From Lactiplantibacillus garii (GTDB lineage Bacteria; Bacillota; Bacilli; Lactobacillales; Lactobacillaceae): a DNA stretch of 36,564 nucleotides. Both the position numbers and the translations under genes were made by a program. This document shows, in pieces, positions 27,234 through 35,936 of this stretch. The notes below the pieces were generated by a model. That model did no database searches. It was not told the origin of the DNA and saw nothing but the letters and a program-made list of their open reading frames with translations. Position 1 is the stretch's first letter. Each line of letters begins with the position of its first letter. The stretch covers positions 1-36,564 of the forward strand of contig NZ_QWZQ01000031.1 of the NCBI RefSeq assembly GCF_003885105.1, in the 5' to 3' direction.

Positions 27234-27563
27234 CTAAACTTCGCGAGGTGCGGTCAACCCGTATGCTAAGTAAGAGATGCCTAGATCGACTAACGCCAAA
27301 TAATAGACATAGGTTGGAAAAAACAGGTACAGGCCAATAAAACAAAATACCGGCAGCACGAATACCAGCCAGCCAGTCCGGTCCGCTTTACGAATCCACC
27401 AACCAATTACCGCCGCCAAGATGAAGTCGACTACGAATAACAGCCATACAATTTGGTGAAACCGGCTGACACTCATAAGCTTCAATCCCCACGGTAACAC
27501 CACCCCAACGACAAGCGCAATGAGCCAATATTGGCCACTGTATTTCAGAAACTTTTCCGTCAA
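27234..27563 (-). CDS. small four-helix membrane protein, function unknown
   Basis: A 109-residue protein not recognised. It has four hydrophobic stretches: about residues 12-30 (YWLIALVVGVVLPWGLKLM), 38-56 (IVWLLFVVDFILAAVIGWW), 64-82 (GWLVFVLPVFCFIGLYLFF) and 85-103 (YVYYLALVDLGISYLAYGL). A short basic loop (RKADR) separates the second and third. The start is TTG, 8 nt after GAGGGAA. It lies 70 bp downstream of rsmE and before a terminator, so it is probably cotranscribed with prmA-rsmE. Confidence 0.8.
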   Translation of the reverse strand: MTEKFLKYSGQYWLIALVVGVVLPWGLKLMSVSRFHQIVWLLFVVDFILAAVIGWWIRKADRTGWLVFVLPVFCFIGLYLFFPTYVYYLALVDLGISYLAYGLTAPREV

Positions 27564-27633
27564 ACTTATTCCCTCACTTACGCTTAATTGCTAAATGACT
27601 ATGATTATTCATTGTACACCACTGCCCGTTAAA

Positions 27634-28386
27634 TTACACTAGTTCGCACCAAAAAGACACGCTACTTAACAAGTAGAGGGGCGCGGTTTCGGCTCGCATG
27701 ATTCGTGGCCCAAGACCGGCTGCCACGATACCCGCGGCGTTTAACTGGCCGACCTCGTCCGGCGTCAGGCCGCCCTCCGGCCCAAAAATCGCTAACAAGC
27801 GCTGACCCGGTTGCATCTGTTTCAAGGTTTGGACCAGTTGGCCGCTTTCACCCCGTTTCGCCGATTCTTCCCAGGCAACGATACCGCGGTCGTACGGCAC
27901 ATCCGCAACGACCCGCTGTAAGTTGGCCGCGTAGCTGACGGTCGGAATCATGGTTCGGTGGGACTGTTCCGCCGCCCCCTGCGCAATCTTGGCCAAGCGT
28001 GCTAACTTGCGTTCACGTTTATTAGCGGCCCACTTGGCAACCGCCCACTGACTATCAAAAAAGACGAAGGCGCTGGCGCCTAGTTCGGTCCCCCGTTGAA
28101 CGATTTGTTCGGGTTTGTCCCCCTTGGACAGCCCGCAGGCAATCGTCACGGGCAGCGGTAATTCAACTTGGGGGTGGCTGACCGCCGTAACGGTGGCCGT
28201 GGCCGTTTGACCGTCCGTAGTCACGAGTTTTGCAACCAACACGGCGTGGGTCAGCGTCACAAATTCCGCTTGGTCGCCGGGTTGGGCCCGCATGACCTTG
28301 ACCCAGTGTTTAACAACGTCCCCACTGACGGTAAAGGTCGTCCCAACCGTCGCAGCCACCGTCGTTTTTAAAAAGTATCGTTGCAT
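27634..28386 (-). CDS. rsmE: 16S rRNA (uracil1498-N3)-methyltransferase RsmE
   Basis: SPOUT-family methyltransferase that methylates U1498 of 16S rRNA in the assembled 30S subunit. The N-terminal PUA-like domain (HWVKVMRAQPGDQ) and the C-terminal knotted domain with FGPEGGLTPDEV and RAETAPLYLLS are typical. Length 250. GGGGGA precedes the ATG, 12 bp after prmA. The prmA-rsmE order is conserved in lactobacilli. Confidence 0.96.
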   Translation of the reverse strand: MQRYFLKTTVAATVGTTFTVSGDVVKHWVKVMRAQPGDQAEFVTLTHAVLVAKLVTTDGQTATATVTAVSHPQVELPLPVTIACGLSKGDKPEQIVQRGTELGASAFVFFDSQWAVAKWAANKRERKLARLAKIAQGAAEQSHRTMIPTVSYAANLQRVVADVPYDRGIVAWEESAKRGESGQLVQTLKQMQPGQRLLAIFGPEGGLTPDEVGQLNAAGIVAAGLGPRIMRAETAPLYLLSSVSFWCELV

Positions 28387-28398
28387 GGCGTTCCCCCG

Positions 28399-29349
28399 CT
28401 AATCTTCATCGGTTGGCAAGTAGGCCACAATACTGTGCCAGTCACCCATCTGAGTATGCTGAGCAATTTGAAAGCCCGCTGCCGCGATCGCGTCACGGAC
28501 CGTTTTGAACTTATCGTTAATAATCCCCGAAGTAATGAAGTACCCGCCCCGTTTTAAGTTTGCTTTTGCTTGTGGAACTAACGGGACGATGATTTCGGCC
28601 AAAATGTTGGCCACGATAATGTCCGCTTGAGCATGAATCCCCTTTAACAGGTCGTTAGCCGCCACCTTAACGTCCTTAGCGACCGGGTTTAAGTCTAAGT
28701 TGGCTTGAGCCGAACGCACGGCGACTTCGTCTAAGTCGTAAGCTTCGACGGCACCCACGCCCATGGCCTTAGCCGCAATGCTTAACACACCGGAGCCGGT
28801 CCCAACGTCAATCAAATGTTCGCCCCCGTTGATGACCGTTTCGAGACCCTGTAAGGAAAGCTTTGTCGTCGGGTGTGTCCCGGTACCAAAGGCCATCCCG
28901 GGGTCTAGCTTAATAACCTCTTCACCGGGCTGGGTAACCTGATAGTTTTCCCAACTAGGGACGATGGTTAAGTAGCGGGTCACCCGCACCGGGTGGTAAT
29001 ACTTTTTCCACGCCGTTGCCCAATTTTCATCAGACAGGGCCGCCATGCTGACTTCGTTGGGGTCCGGGTTCAATCCGTATTCCGCCAATTTAGTAACCCG
29101 TTGCTTAATGGTTGGTAAAATTTCAGGAACGAACACCGTTTCTGGAAAATACGCTGAAACCTTGGCACCGCTGGTCACGTGCGGAATGGTATCCAAGTCG
29201 ATAATTTCACCGTAACGGTCGGGCTTTAAATTCTGGTAATCAAGGGCGTCGTCAATTTTAACACCACTCGCACCGGCTTCCATCAAAATATTTGAAACGG
29301 CTTCAACGGCTTCGTTCGAGGTACTAACGGTAACTTCAGTCCACTTCAT
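28399..29349 (-). CDS. prmA: ribosomal protein L11 methyltransferase PrmA
   Basis: S-adenosylmethionine-dependent enzyme that trimethylates ribosomal protein L11 at several sites. The SAM motif is [15 protein letters not shown], with [11 protein letters not shown] before it and [11 protein letters not shown] after it. The N-terminal ferredoxin-like domain that binds L11 is in place. Length 316. GGAGG precedes the ATG. First gene of prmA-rsmE. Confidence 0.96.
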   Translation of the reverse strand: MKWTEVTVSTSNEAVEAVSNILMEAGASGVKIDDALDYQNLKPDRYGEIIDLDTIPHVTSGAKVSAYFPETVFVPEILPTIKQRVTKLAEYGLNPDPNEVSMAALSDENWATAWKKYYHPVRVTRYLTIVPSWENYQVTQPGEEVIKLDPGMAFGTGTHPTTKLSLQGLETVINGGEHLIDVGTGSGVLSIAAKAMGVGAVEAYDLDEVAVRSAQANLDLNPVAKDVKVAANDLLKGIHAQADIIVANILAEIIVPLVPQAKANLKRGGYFITSGIINDKFKTVRDAIAAAGFQIAQHTQMGDWHSIVAYLPTDED

Positions 29350-29381
29350 TAAATTTCCTCCATATTATAATAGTAGATTAA

Positions 29382-29403
29382 CAATCCCACTTAGCCGGGA
29401 TTG
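29382..29403 (-). repeat. leader hairpin of prmA
   Basis: CAATCCC pairs with GGGATTG around an 8-nt loop in the 5' untranslated region, between the promoter and the ribosome binding site. No T-run follows. It may affect mRNA stability or regulation. Confidence 0.5.
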
Positions 29404-29426
29404 GACTTAACGCTGTAATCCTACCC

Positions 29427-29456
29427 ATTATATAACAAGCCACAATTTGGTTTCAA
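29427..29456 (-). promoter_or_regulatory. sigma-A promoter of prmA-rsmE
   Basis: Minus strand TTGAAA (29456-29451), an 18-bp spacer and a perfect TATAAT (29432-29427). Confidence 0.8.
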
Positions 29457-29507
29457 TTCCCAGCAGATGACGCCCTTAAACAGCGACTCACTTTAACAAT
29501 CACAATC

Positions 29508-29546
29508 AAAAAAACTCGAAACCGTCTAAAAAACCGGTTTCGAGTT
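29508..29546 (-). terminator. intrinsic terminator of the surface-glycosylation operon
   Basis: Minus strand AACTCGAAACCG pairs perfectly with CGGTTTCGAGTT, followed by a T run. It starts 15 nt after the Mur ligase stop. Confidence 0.93.
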
Positions 29547-29561
29547 AACTGATTACTGACG

Positions 29562-31091
29562 TTAACGAACAGCCGCCCGCTTTAACAACCGTGGCGTTAA
29601 GCGGCGAAGATCCGAGCCGTACTTGAAGTGTTGCCCCTTTACGATGACAAAAGCATCCTCTGGTAAAGCTTCAATGTTATCGATCAAAGCATCCATTTGG
29701 GGATAGTACTTAGCCCGCTGACCCCGTTCTGCTAACGCATCAATTAACGGCTTGATCGTTGGATCCCGATAGCCAAGGACGAGATCGATACCGCTATCCA
29801 AAATCGGTTGCACATAACTTAGGTTAAGTTGGACGGCCGCCTCCGCGGTAATGTCATCACCGGTTTCAATCACCAGCACTTTGGGGCCGTGGTAAAACGG
29901 TCCCCGCTCCTTTAAGACCGTCAAGACGTTCAAGACGGAATGACGCGTTGAATTATAGGTATCCTCCACTAACGTAACTGCCCCTTGAGTCGTGCTTAAA
30001 TTATGAAAAACGAGTTCGTTGTGCAGCGGCTTAAACGCTTGAAAGGCCTTAGTCAGATTGGGCAACTGCCAACCTTGTAAACGAAAAGCTAAACACGCCG
30101 CCAGTAAGTCCATTACCGGGCCATCGCCGGGAAGCGCTAGTCGGATCACCGCCGTTTCGTCTAAAATGTTCAGGGTCAATTCCGAATAATCACGGAAATT
30201 TTGGCGACTAACTAAGTAGGCATCCGCATGCGGATCGTGCAAACTAAACGTATGGAGATCCTGGGCGTGTTTCTGCGCAGTCAGTTGGAGTAATTTATAA
30301 ATTTGGGGGTGCATATCATAATTAAGGATGGCATGCCCACCCGGGCGCATCTTTTCAAAAATACGGCCCTTCACCCGTGCCGTTGCTAAATCCTGCTTCA
30401 AACTAGACGTCAAATCATCCTGTCCAGGAATAACGGAACGCTGATGAGCCCCGCCAATCTGTGTAACAATCGCCGTTGTGGCCTCAAAATTATGTGAAAG
30501 CGGCGCGTTTTTAAAACCATCCACCGTTTTGGTAGTCAGGGCCCCAATTGATAACTCCGCGACCATCGCGTCCGGCGTAGTCAACAACGTCGTTAATAAT
30601 TGGGGCAAGACTTGCCGCACGTTGTCATTCCCTAGGTTGGTCATCACCCGGTGGCCACTAGCACGCATTAATTGTGCCAACATCAGGCGGGTCGTGGTTT
30701 TGCCCACCGAACCCGTGACCGTTAGGACCTTACCAAGGTAGCGTTCACGAATATAGGCTGCTACCTCCAAATAAAACCGCCAGGTATCCGGGACAACAAA
30801 TTGGGCAACGCGCCCCTTCAAACCGGGTACCGGTGCTTCGGTGATAACCAGTTCAATTTGTGAATGGGTCAAGACCCACTTGGCGACGTCGAATTCCGCC
30901 GACAACGCGCGCGCTTTAATCTTTGCGCGCCGGGCATTATCCCAGTAGATGAAGCCGCCGTGTTTAACTTCCGGACGCTGCTCAAAATGCATCCCCGTCT
31001 TGTGGCCGAAGTAGTCCACCGCCCAGTCCTGAGTTGGTTCCCCCACTAATTCACCCGTAAGTTGCAAAAAGTCATTCCTATCTAACCGCAT
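29562..31091 (-). CDS. MurF-like Mur ligase family protein
   Basis: Probable ATP-dependent amide (peptide bond) ligase of the Mur family; substrate unknown. The P-loop VTGSVGKTTT spans residues 125-134. NLGND (152-156), VAELSIG (177-183), GGAHQRS (213-219) and EDTYNST (376-382) correspond to the substrate-loop, metal-binding and C-terminal motifs of MurF. A C-terminal VKGQHF resembles the MurF VKGS motif. The N-terminal domain (1-120) is longer than and unlike that of housekeeping MurF. GGAGG precedes the ATG. It is the last gene of a run with two glycosyltransferases and a surface protein, 13 bp behind the nearest. This context argues against a role as the essential MurF and for modification of a glycan or surface polymer, but that is inference. 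Confidence 0.85.
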   Translation of the reverse strand: MRLDRNDFLQLTGELVGEPTQDWAVDYFGHKTGMHFEQRPEVKHGGFIYWDNARRAKIKARALSAEFDVAKWVLTHSQIELVITEAPVPGLKGRVAQFVVPDTWRFYLEVAAYIRERYLGKVLTVTGSVGKTTTRLMLAQLMRASGHRVMTNLGNDNVRQVLPQLLTTLLTTPDAMVAELSIGALTTKTVDGFKNAPLSHNFEATTAIVTQIGGAHQRSVIPGQDDLTSSLKQDLATARVKGRIFEKMRPGGHAILNYDMHPQIYKLLQLTAQKHAQDLHTFSLHDPHADAYLVSRQNFRDYSELTLNILDETAVIRLALPGDGPVMDLLAACLAFRLQGWQLPNLTKAFQAFKPLHNELVFHNLSTTQGAVTLVEDTYNSTRHSVLNVLTVLKERGPFYHGPKVLVIETGDDITAEAAVQLNLSYVQPILDSGIDLVLGYRDPTIKPLIDALAERGQRAKYYPQMDALIDNIEALPEDAFVIVKGQHFKYGSDLRRLTPRLLKRAAVR

Positions 31092-31104
31092 GTGATTTCC
31101 TCCG

Positions 31105-32613
31105 TTAACTTTGCATTTGCCGAATAAAGCCTTGCCACTGAGTAAAAACGGCCTTTTCGGAATAGCGGTGTGAATTTTGATAAGCTGCCCGACTGTACTC
31201 AGCTAATTGATCAGGCCGTTGCAGTAAACTAAGCATGCTGTCAGCCAGTTGTTGCACATTGTCACAAGTGGTGAGAATTCCACTGACACCATCTTGAATA
31301 ATCGCACTCGGCCCGTAGCGGACATCGTTTGCAATCATCGGTAGACCGTGTGCCTGTGCTTCCAACAACATTAATGAAAAACCTTCCGCCCGACTAGGTA
31401 GAACGCCCACTTGTGCCCGGTTATAAACCGCGTTGACATCGTTGGTATACCCTTTAAAACTAACGCAATCCTCTAACTGAAGCCGTTTAACTTGCTCCTG
31501 AACTTTTTTTAACGTATCCCCGTTGGCGTAACCCCAAAATTCCAGCTGGGCATCGGGAATTTGTTGGTGAACTTGTTGAAAGGCCGTGATGGTTTGGTCT
31601 GGTTGCTTTTCCGGTGCTAACCGGGCTACTTGAACAATCAGGTGCTGTTGCCGTTCTTCAAACGGTACCGGATCCGCGCTCAACGTGGCGTCACCCACGT
31701 AACCAACTGGAATGGTGAAAGCCGGTACGCTCGTTCCAAAGCGTGCCTGGACCTCCTTCGTTTGTTCCGGCGTTGCGGAAATCACCGCATCCCAGCGTTC
31801 AAAGTTATTTAAGGCGTTCGCGTAGTTATTATTCAACGGCGCGTGCATAAAGTCTCCATCCGAGCCAACGTGATTATTATGTAGATGCAGGACTTTTTTC
31901 GCCGGGGTCTCCATATTAAATAACCCCCAGGCACATTCCACGGTTCGATCACAAATAAAGACGTTGTCCTCACCATTACGATTAAGCTCGTCATAGAAGA
32001 AACGCGTTAACTCATTCATTCCGTTAAACAGCCAGTTTTGTCCGCGATAGTTAATAACGCGCCACGTGATTCGCTCTTGTTGCGCACGATTCAACATGTG
32101 AATTTTCTCCAAATGAATTTGTCCATCGGCACCAAAATAGGCTTCTTGCGCGATTTTGCCGTTCCAGTCAAAGAGTTGTTCTAAACACTTAACGCCGCGC
32201 GTATCCCACCAAACCATTTTTAAGGTCTTACCGTTAACGTCGAAGTACTGAATATTGCTAACGTGCTCCGTTTCTTCGCGCAGATAAATAATCATCAATA
32301 GCTTGCCCTTTTGAATCACGTTGACTTGCCGTCCCTTACGCGTTTTTATTGCGTCGGCCGGGACCACAACGTCCGCCAAGTCAAACGTTTTCGGCGTAAC
32401 TGCCTGGGTGCCGCAGAAAAAGTCAAAGAGATTAATAAAGTCGGCATCGGCAATTTGGGCGGCTTTCAGCACCTCGTGGAGGTTCATCGCAAACATCCGC
32501 GTAACAATTTTGGCAGCAACCCGGTGACGTTTAAAAATCGCTAAACGACTAATTTCGGCGTGCTCAATACCCGATTTTGAAAATTGCATATTGTCGTTTA
32601 AAAAATAATACAT
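31105..32613 (-). CDS. GT4 glycosyltransferase, TagE/GtfA-like, likely catalytic
   Basis: Retaining GT-B glycosyltransferase with the N-terminal beta-rich add-on domain (DUF1975 type) found in TagE poly(glycerol phosphate) glucosyltransferases and GtfA protein O-glycosyltransferases. The N-terminus SGIEHAEISRLAIFK is the family hallmark. The C-terminal donor domain has R331 and K336 (VARLAPEKQPDQ) and the complete E-x7-E motif, E410-GFSLMLL-E418, plus a GPSAIIQDGVSGIL segment. Length 502. AGGAGGG precedes the ATG, 12 bp after its paralogue. The context next to a Ser/Thr-rich surface protein favours protein glycosylation over teichoic acid. Confidence 0.88.
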   Translation of the reverse strand: MYYFLNDNMQFSKSGIEHAEISRLAIFKRHRVAAKIVTRMFAMNLHEVLKAAQIADADFINLFDFFCGTQAVTPKTFDLADVVVPADAIKTRKGRQVNVIQKGKLLMIIYLREETEHVSNIQYFDVNGKTLKMVWWDTRGVKCLEQLFDWNGKIAQEAYFGADGQIHLEKIHMLNRAQQERITWRVINYRGQNWLFNGMNELTRFFYDELNRNGEDNVFICDRTVECAWGLFNMETPAKKVLHLHNNHVGSDGDFMHAPLNNNYANALNNFERWDAVISATPEQTKEVQARFGTSVPAFTIPVGYVGDATLSADPVPFEERQQHLIVQVARLAPEKQPDQTITAFQQVHQQIPDAQLEFWGYANGDTLKKVQEQVKRLQLEDCVSFKGYTNDVNAVYNRAQVGVLPSRAEGFSLMLLEAQAHGLPMIANDVRYGPSAIIQDGVSGILTTCDNVQQLADSMLSLLQRPDQLAEYSRAAYQNSHRYSEKAVFTQWQGFIRQMQS

Positions 32614-32625
32614 AAAATCACCCTC

Positions 32626-34131
32626 CTATAGTCCCAATGCTCGTTGCCAACGGTGCCAAACCTTGGTCGCCGTCTGATGATCGTGCAGTTGCGCGTACGC
32701 TGCCTCACTAAACGCCGTCAACTTTTGAGGACTAGCCTGTAACTCAAGAATCCGTTTACTCATCGTTAACTGATCACCAGGTTTAATCACGTAACCAGTG
32801 ACCCCGTCGTCGATAAAATCGGCCGGTCCATAATTAAACTGGTAACTAATTACCGGCAACCCGTGGGCCATGGCCTCTTGCATTGCCATTGGACCACCAT
32901 TAGCTAGCGCGGTATTTAACAAGATTTGATAATTGTCATAAACGCCGCTCAAATCTGGTTGGTAGCCACACAACCGAACTTGTTTTTCCAGTTGAAGATC
33001 CGCCACTAACTTTTTCAATTGGTCAACGTACTTAGCATCCCCGTACCCGTAGAGGTCACAACGGACGTTGTTGATATCTTTTTTAACTAACGCGACGACC
33101 CGAATCAATTGCTCCAACTGCCGGTCCGGAGCTAACCGTCCCACGTAGAGCAGTTGGTTTTTGCGTTCAGTGATGGGCCGCAACGGGGCCTGTGAACGCG
33201 CGGTCGTCGTTACGTTGGGCATCACCATGACGTGGCCGTTTGGAAACCGCCGTTGCAAGTGTTGGGCCTGCTTGTTCGTCGCGGTAATGACACCGTCAAA
33301 GTGAGTCAAATTATCGAAAGCTGGTTGTAAGTACCCGTCCAATGGTGAATGCAGCGGCTCGTTAATGTCCTTTGCGTGATAGATTGGAACGTTAACGTAC
33401 TTATGAGAATCATCATTCAACCGTAATAGTGGTTGGACCCCGGTTCCCGGTCGGTCGCTAATAAACGTCGTTGTGGTGGAATCTAACCGACTGAGTTCCG
33501 CTATGAAGAAGTTAAATAAATCATCCCGATTCTGGAAAAAGCGCTCGGACTGATGCTGATAGTTTCGTAAAATTACGCGTGATAATAGGGGGTTCCCTTT
33601 GACGTCAGCCACGTAATACTCTTCCAACACCGTTTGACCAGCCAAGTTGTAATACCGTTGCATGATCAACTTACCGTTTTGTCCAAAATACTGCGTACTA
33701 GATTTAAAGCCCCGCCAATCCCAAAGGTCCGTCGAAAGCGGGTTCCCCTGGTTATCAAGAAATTCCTGATAATAGACTCGCCCAATCGTTCCCGGAATAA
33801 ACCCAACCTTACTAACTAAATTATCACCGTTGGTCACTTCGCTAAAATCGGCACCAACTGTAACCGCGTATTCCACCGGCAACTTAAGGTCATCCGTCCG
33901 TACGAACCGTGATTCGACGCTGGTCGTTTGTTGAAAGAAATCAAACATGTTCAAAATTTGCTCATCAGGCAGCTTAATTGCGGTAACCGTTCCGTGCAGT
34001 AACCGGTCGTAGGTCTTGGTCACAATTTTTGCCGGTTGGTGGAACTGATTAAACAAACGGACCCGGTCAATTGCGGCGTGTTCCACACTGGAATTTTTTG
34101 CTAATAAATATTCATTAATAAAATAAAACAT
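32626..34131 (-). CDS. GT4-type glycosyltransferase paralogue with altered active site, GtfB-like
   Basis: Same architecture and length (501) as its neighbour: N-terminal NSSVEHAAIDRVRLFN, beta-rich middle domain and GT-B donor domain. The active site differs. The E-x7-E motif reads N411-GGPMAMQ-E419, so the first Glu is Asn; and the Lys after VGRLAPD is Arg (R337). GtfB in the accessory Sec GtfA-GtfB pair is a non-catalytic partner that binds the acceptor, and this copy is a candidate for the same role. It lies 15 bp after the 544-residue protein gene. Whether any activity remains cannot be told. Confidence 0.82.
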   Translation of the reverse strand: MFYFINEYLLAKNSSVEHAAIDRVRLFNQFHQPAKIVTKTYDRLLHGTVTAIKLPDEQILNMFDFFQQTTSVESRFVRTDDLKLPVEYAVTVGADFSEVTNGDNLVSKVGFIPGTIGRVYYQEFLDNQGNPLSTDLWDWRGFKSSTQYFGQNGKLIMQRYYNLAGQTVLEEYYVADVKGNPLLSRVILRNYQHQSERFFQNRDDLFNFFIAELSRLDSTTTTFISDRPGTGVQPLLRLNDDSHKYVNVPIYHAKDINEPLHSPLDGYLQPAFDNLTHFDGVITATNKQAQHLQRRFPNGHVMVMPNVTTTARSQAPLRPITERKNQLLYVGRLAPDRQLEQLIRVVALVKKDINNVRCDLYGYGDAKYVDQLKKLVADLQLEKQVRLCGYQPDLSGVYDNYQILLNTALANGGPMAMQEAMAHGLPVISYQFNYGPADFIDDGVTGYVIKPGDQLTMSKRILELQASPQKLTAFSEAAYAQLHDHQTATKVWHRWQRALGL

Positions 34132-34146
34132 CTTATCACCCTCGCT

Positions 34147-35781
34147 TTAATATTGACGGTAAGTGTAATCGTAGTAATTGATCAATCCGGATAAAAAGTG
34201 CTCACAATCGTCAATCCGGGTTCGGAAATTATCGTGACGAGCATAAAAGCCACCGATAAATTTAGCAGGATTGTATAAATACATCGCAATTTCTGGTAGG
34301 AAGCTCCCACTGGTGATTTCATACTCCGCGCGGTACTTCCAAGCTTGCCGTAGCCGCACTAAGTTGTACGGTTCCAATAGGTCTTCATTTCCCGAGTCCC
34401 GGACCAGGTCGGTCATTTTAACCGCGGCGTCCAGTAACTCAAGCAACGTCGGGTAAGTGGTTTCCCGATCTTCCATGAACTTCAAGTGGTCAAACGCATT
34501 CTTTAATCCCAGTGCCATGTAATCCCGGTTATTTGGGAAAACGTGCAATGATTCATTAATTGCGTATGAGATCCAGTGATCATGGTACTTTCCGTAATTG
34601 TGCGCAACCATGTAATCTAAAATTTGTTTGATTTGCGCCAACACTTCCGGATCTTCAGTTAATTCATAAAGACGGGTCAGGCCAAAGACCACTTCGCCTT
34701 CGTAATAAATGATTCGGTAGGCACTTTTTAGACTCAAATCCGGGTTCAAAACGTGTACCAGTTTGCCGTCCTTTTGAATGAAGGCGGGAACCCCTTTGAA
34801 GACCTTTTTCAAGACTGGCATAAACGTCGGGTCCCCGGTCACCGACTGATACTTACTCAGCGTCAACATGAGTAACGCCTGTCCACCGAGCTTTAATTCA
34901 CCGTTATCATCGATAAAAATTTTGCCCTCATGCTCGACGGTAGCTTCCTTTAGCCCCCATTCAATGGCCCGTTTGACCTTTTGATAATCTTCCGTCCGTC
35001 CCGTGAACTGAATTGCTTCCAATAAGGCGTATAGTGATGAAAAATGACGAACGGTATTGTACTTACTAAGTATCAACTGTTTAGCTGGATAATAACCGTA
35101 CACAAATTTCCCGTTAGGCTTCATTTGATTAATTAAAAACGTTTCACCAACGTCAATGGCGTGCGCAATCTCGCTCTTTGGATCACGCATGACGCGCAGC
35201 CCCTTATTACAATCTTCTTTGGTTGAAAGCTGATAAATCTGCGTTCCGTCGGTAAAAATGCCGGCGGTCGTAAACGTCCAGACGTACGCCGTTTGCTCAA
35301 TATCCACGGGCAATTCACCACTGCGCTTAATTAAGTAAGGTTTCACACGGGTGTAATCCACCCACGAGCCAGAACGGTTCCGCCCAATCACGTGTTTTTT
35401 GCTCGGCTGGAACATTGCTTGCCCGTTAATCTCCATTTCTAACAACGCGGTCTTAAGTTCAGGGTCAAAGCTAACACCGTAACGCCAATAATTCATCCGA
35501 ATCGTTGCCGCCAATTGCTTTTCGAACTGGGCACGTGGCAACCGCTGTAAGCACTGCACACTCTCGATCCGTACCCAGCTATCTTGCGGTGTCGTGGCTA
35601 GATGCCGTTCCACTTCGTCCCATGTCCGCTTAAAGCTGTTGTGCCGAATAAACGTCACTTGCGCCCGGTGCCGATGATCACTCACCGAAAGCGCTAAGGT
35701 AACGGTACCCGTACCACGATCAATTAAGTTACCCGTTGAAGTAATCGCAGTTTGCAGTTGTTTAATGAAAGATTTTTGCAT
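34147..35781 (-). CDS. 544-residue protein with helical (alpha/alpha-barrel-like) C-terminal half, function unknown
   Basis: Not assigned to a named family. Residues 1-190 are mixed alpha/beta. From about residue 195 to the end it is built of paired amphipathic helices with short loops (e.g. HFSSLYALLEAIQFTGR, GGQALLMLTLSKYQSVTGD, YYEGEVVFGLTRLYELTEDP), the pattern of (alpha/alpha)6 barrels seen in sugar epimerases, six-hairpin glycosidases and unsaturated glucuronyl hydrolases. Acidic and aromatic residues line these helix ends (NDNGELKLGG-type IDDNGELKLGG, YHDHW). No signal peptide is seen, so it is probably cytoplasmic. The ATG follows AGGATGGG. It is the first gene of the unit with the two glycosyltransferases and the Mur ligase. 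Confidence 0.7.
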   Translation of the reverse strand: MQKSFIKQLQTAITSTGNLIDRGTGTVTLALSVSDHRHRAQVTFIRHNSFKRTWDEVERHLATTPQDSWVRIESVQCLQRLPRAQFEKQLAATIRMNYWRYGVSFDPELKTALLEMEINGQAMFQPSKKHVIGRNRSGSWVDYTRVKPYLIKRSGELPVDIEQTAYVWTFTTAGIFTDGTQIYQLSTKEDCNKGLRVMRDPKSEIAHAIDVGETFLINQMKPNGKFVYGYYPAKQLILSKYNTVRHFSSLYALLEAIQFTGRTEDYQKVKRAIEWGLKEATVEHEGKIFIDDNGELKLGGQALLMLTLSKYQSVTGDPTFMPVLKKVFKGVPAFIQKDGKLVHVLNPDLSLKSAYRIIYYEGEVVFGLTRLYELTEDPEVLAQIKQILDYMVAHNYGKYHDHWISYAINESLHVFPNNRDYMALGLKNAFDHLKFMEDRETTYPTLLELLDAAVKMTDLVRDSGNEDLLEPYNLVRLRQAWKYRAEYEITSGSFLPEIAMYLYNPAKFIGGFYARHDNFRTRIDDCEHFLSGLINYYDYTYRQY

Positions 35782-35828
35782 TTTAGTCCCATCCTAACTT
35801 AATTCTATTTTTTACAACTATGTATGCC

Positions 35829-35847
35829 CACGGGCGAAGTGCCCGTG
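35829..35847. repeat. GC-rich hairpin in the leader of the 544-residue protein gene
   Basis: CACGGGC pairs with GCCCGTG around a 5-nt loop. Similar GCCCACGGGC...GCCCGTG hairpins occur at the right ends of IS200/IS605 elements, but no transposase remnant was recognised here. No T-tract follows on either strand. Confidence 0.5.
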
Positions 35848-35851
35848 AGAC

Positions 35852-35925
35852 TGACGAGTTATTAAAGGTCTTAAAACACGATCTTCGTTCTGAAATGACT
35901 AAGCGATTATTACGACTACTCGTCA
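35852..35925. repeat. 8-bp inverted repeat enclosing 58 bp
   Basis: TGACGAGT (35852-35859) and ACTCGTCA (35918-35925) are perfect inverted copies. Together with the adjacent hairpin they make the 193-bp gap unusually structured. On the plus strand the same segment is open from ATG 35820 to TAA 35933 (37 codons, no ribosome binding site). Confidence 0.45.
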
Positions 35926-35936
35926 AAGCGTAATTT

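Noticed and set aside
31105-34131. Poly(glycerol phosphate) alpha-glucosyltransferases (TagE) acting on teichoic acid
   Set aside because: Sequence family alone would allow this, but the pairing with an altered-site paralogue beside a Ser/Thr-rich surface protein favours protein glycosylation; not excluded.
35820-35933. 37-codon plus-strand gene in the gap before the 544-residue protein gene
   Set aside because: It has no ribosome binding site, opposes all neighbours and lies across inverted repeats; kept only as a note within the finding on that gap.
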